From Petrolisthes cinctipes (taxonomy: Eukaryota > Arthropoda > Malacostraca > Decapoda > Porcellanidae): a stretch of 64,000 bases of DNA. Made by a program: the position numbers and the translations under genes. A model generated the notes under the pieces. It searched no databases. It was given only the letters and a program-made list of their open reading frames with translations, and was not told the DNA's origin. Of the stretch, positions 63,762 through 64,000 are shown piece by piece; position 1 is the first letter of the stretch, and each line of letters starts with the position of its first letter. Location: positions 868,001-932,000 of the forward strand of contig JAWQEG010001559.1 in NCBI GenBank assembly GCA_033782935.1, read 5' to 3'.

Positions 63762-64000
63762 CATGTACAGATACCTTCTGGGACCTCTAAATATCGAATT
63801 TTCGGGTGTTTTGGGACTGAATTTGAGATATCGATTTTTTGGCACCTAAAATGTCGATTTTTAGCATGTTTTTTGCCTATATTTTGAAAATATTCTAGCA
63901 TTGTGTAGGCATGTACAGATTGCTTCTGGGACCCCAAAATATTAAATTTTCGGGTGTTTTGTGCCTGAATTTGAGATATAAACGGGTACAGAAGATACAT
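63762..64000. repeat. Return to region C type sequence at the window end
   Basis: An S1 at 63762 with CATGTTTTTTGCC and CATTGTGTAGG, followed by an La with ATTAAATTTTCGGG and TTTTGTGCC. The same pair stands at 25164-25488 in region C. The window ends inside the La. Confidence 0.85.

Larger units (their letters stand above)
1..64000. repeat. Satellite DNA array filling the whole window
   Basis: Every segment read aligns to one monomer of 148 bp (short) or 176/177 bp (long), head to tail in one orientation. Anchors present in nearly all monomers are GGCATGTACAG, TTCTGGGACC, AATTTTCGGGTGTTT, ATCGATTTT and TTTTGAAAATA. No unique sequence, mobile element or gene interrupts the array. Open frames of 60-159 codons occur because 177 bp is 59 codons, so a frame open in one L monomer stays open in the next and usually stops in an S monomer. 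Several overlapping frames are open at once, which argues against coding. Family and species are not recognised. A eukaryotic (peri)centromeric or other heterochromatic location is inferred from the organisation. Confidence 0.97.

Noticed and set aside
1..64000. CRISPR array
   Set aside because: There are no unique spacers between short repeats; the whole monomer is repeated head to tail and units of kilobases are near-identical.
1..64000. Primate alpha satellite
   Set aside because: The HOR organisation is similar, but monomer lengths are 148 and 176/177 rather than about 171 bp. I recognise no alpha-satellite sequence, and the CENP-B-like site has two core mismatches.
1..64000. Hidden gene, tRNA, rRNA or transposon island inside the array
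   Set aside because: Monomer anchors could be followed at 138-177 bp spacing in all regions checked, leaving no gap large enough for other sequence.

Overview
The whole 64 kb window is one uninterrupted tandem-repeat (satellite DNA) array. I find no protein-coding gene, RNA gene, transposon or unique spacer. Every stretch I read is a variant of one AT-rich monomer; a representative short monomer has 55 G+C in 148 bases. The many short open frames, almost all on the minus strand, follow monomer boundaries and are by-products of the repeat. A long monomeric satellite with multi-monomer higher-order repeats (HORs) points to eukaryotic heterochromatin, probably centromeric or pericentromeric. I do not recognise the satellite family and cannot name the organism.

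Monomer phase used here: base 1 is the C of the conserved GGCATGTACAG block. Monomers come in two basic lengths. Short (S) monomers are 148 bp. Long (L) monomers are 177 bp, or 176 bp with one T fewer, and carry an extra 29-bp block. Five classes recur: La (176), Lb and Lc (177), S1 and S2 (148). The basic grammar is a trimer of exactly 501 bp, La-Lb-S2 or La-Lc-S1, averaging 167 bp per monomer.

Layout. 1-1011: partial, partly divergent end of HOR-A. 1012-12219: four full copies of HOR-A, 17 monomers and 2802 bp each. 12220-13045: recombinant transition. 13046-22013: three units of HOR-B (canonical 25 monomers, 4160 bp), here 4159, 1503 and 3306 bp. 22014-31490: region C, less regular trimers with a 2472-bp 15-monomer duplication and a 352-bp La-Lb dimer duplication. 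31491-32817: a nine-monomer block matching the first 1327 bp of HOR-A. 32818-63761: HOR-B units of 4160, 501, 5324, 4160, 3492, 3157, 2484, 3157 and 1503 bp, interrupted at 37479-40484 by a second copy of 29812-32817. 63762-64000: return to region C type sequence.

The units differ mainly by whole-monomer steps (501, 668, 1002, 1503, 1665 bp). Many recombination joints can be placed within 10-110 bp using class-specific bases. The window is therefore a readable record of unequal exchange. The features that could matter for chromatin are the 29-bp block (it completes a TATAAA and a partial CENP-B-box-like motif in L monomers only), a conserved 15-bp dyad whose outer pair differs concordantly between S and L monomers, and the near-nucleosomal lengths 148 and 177 bp. 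All functional readings are inference.
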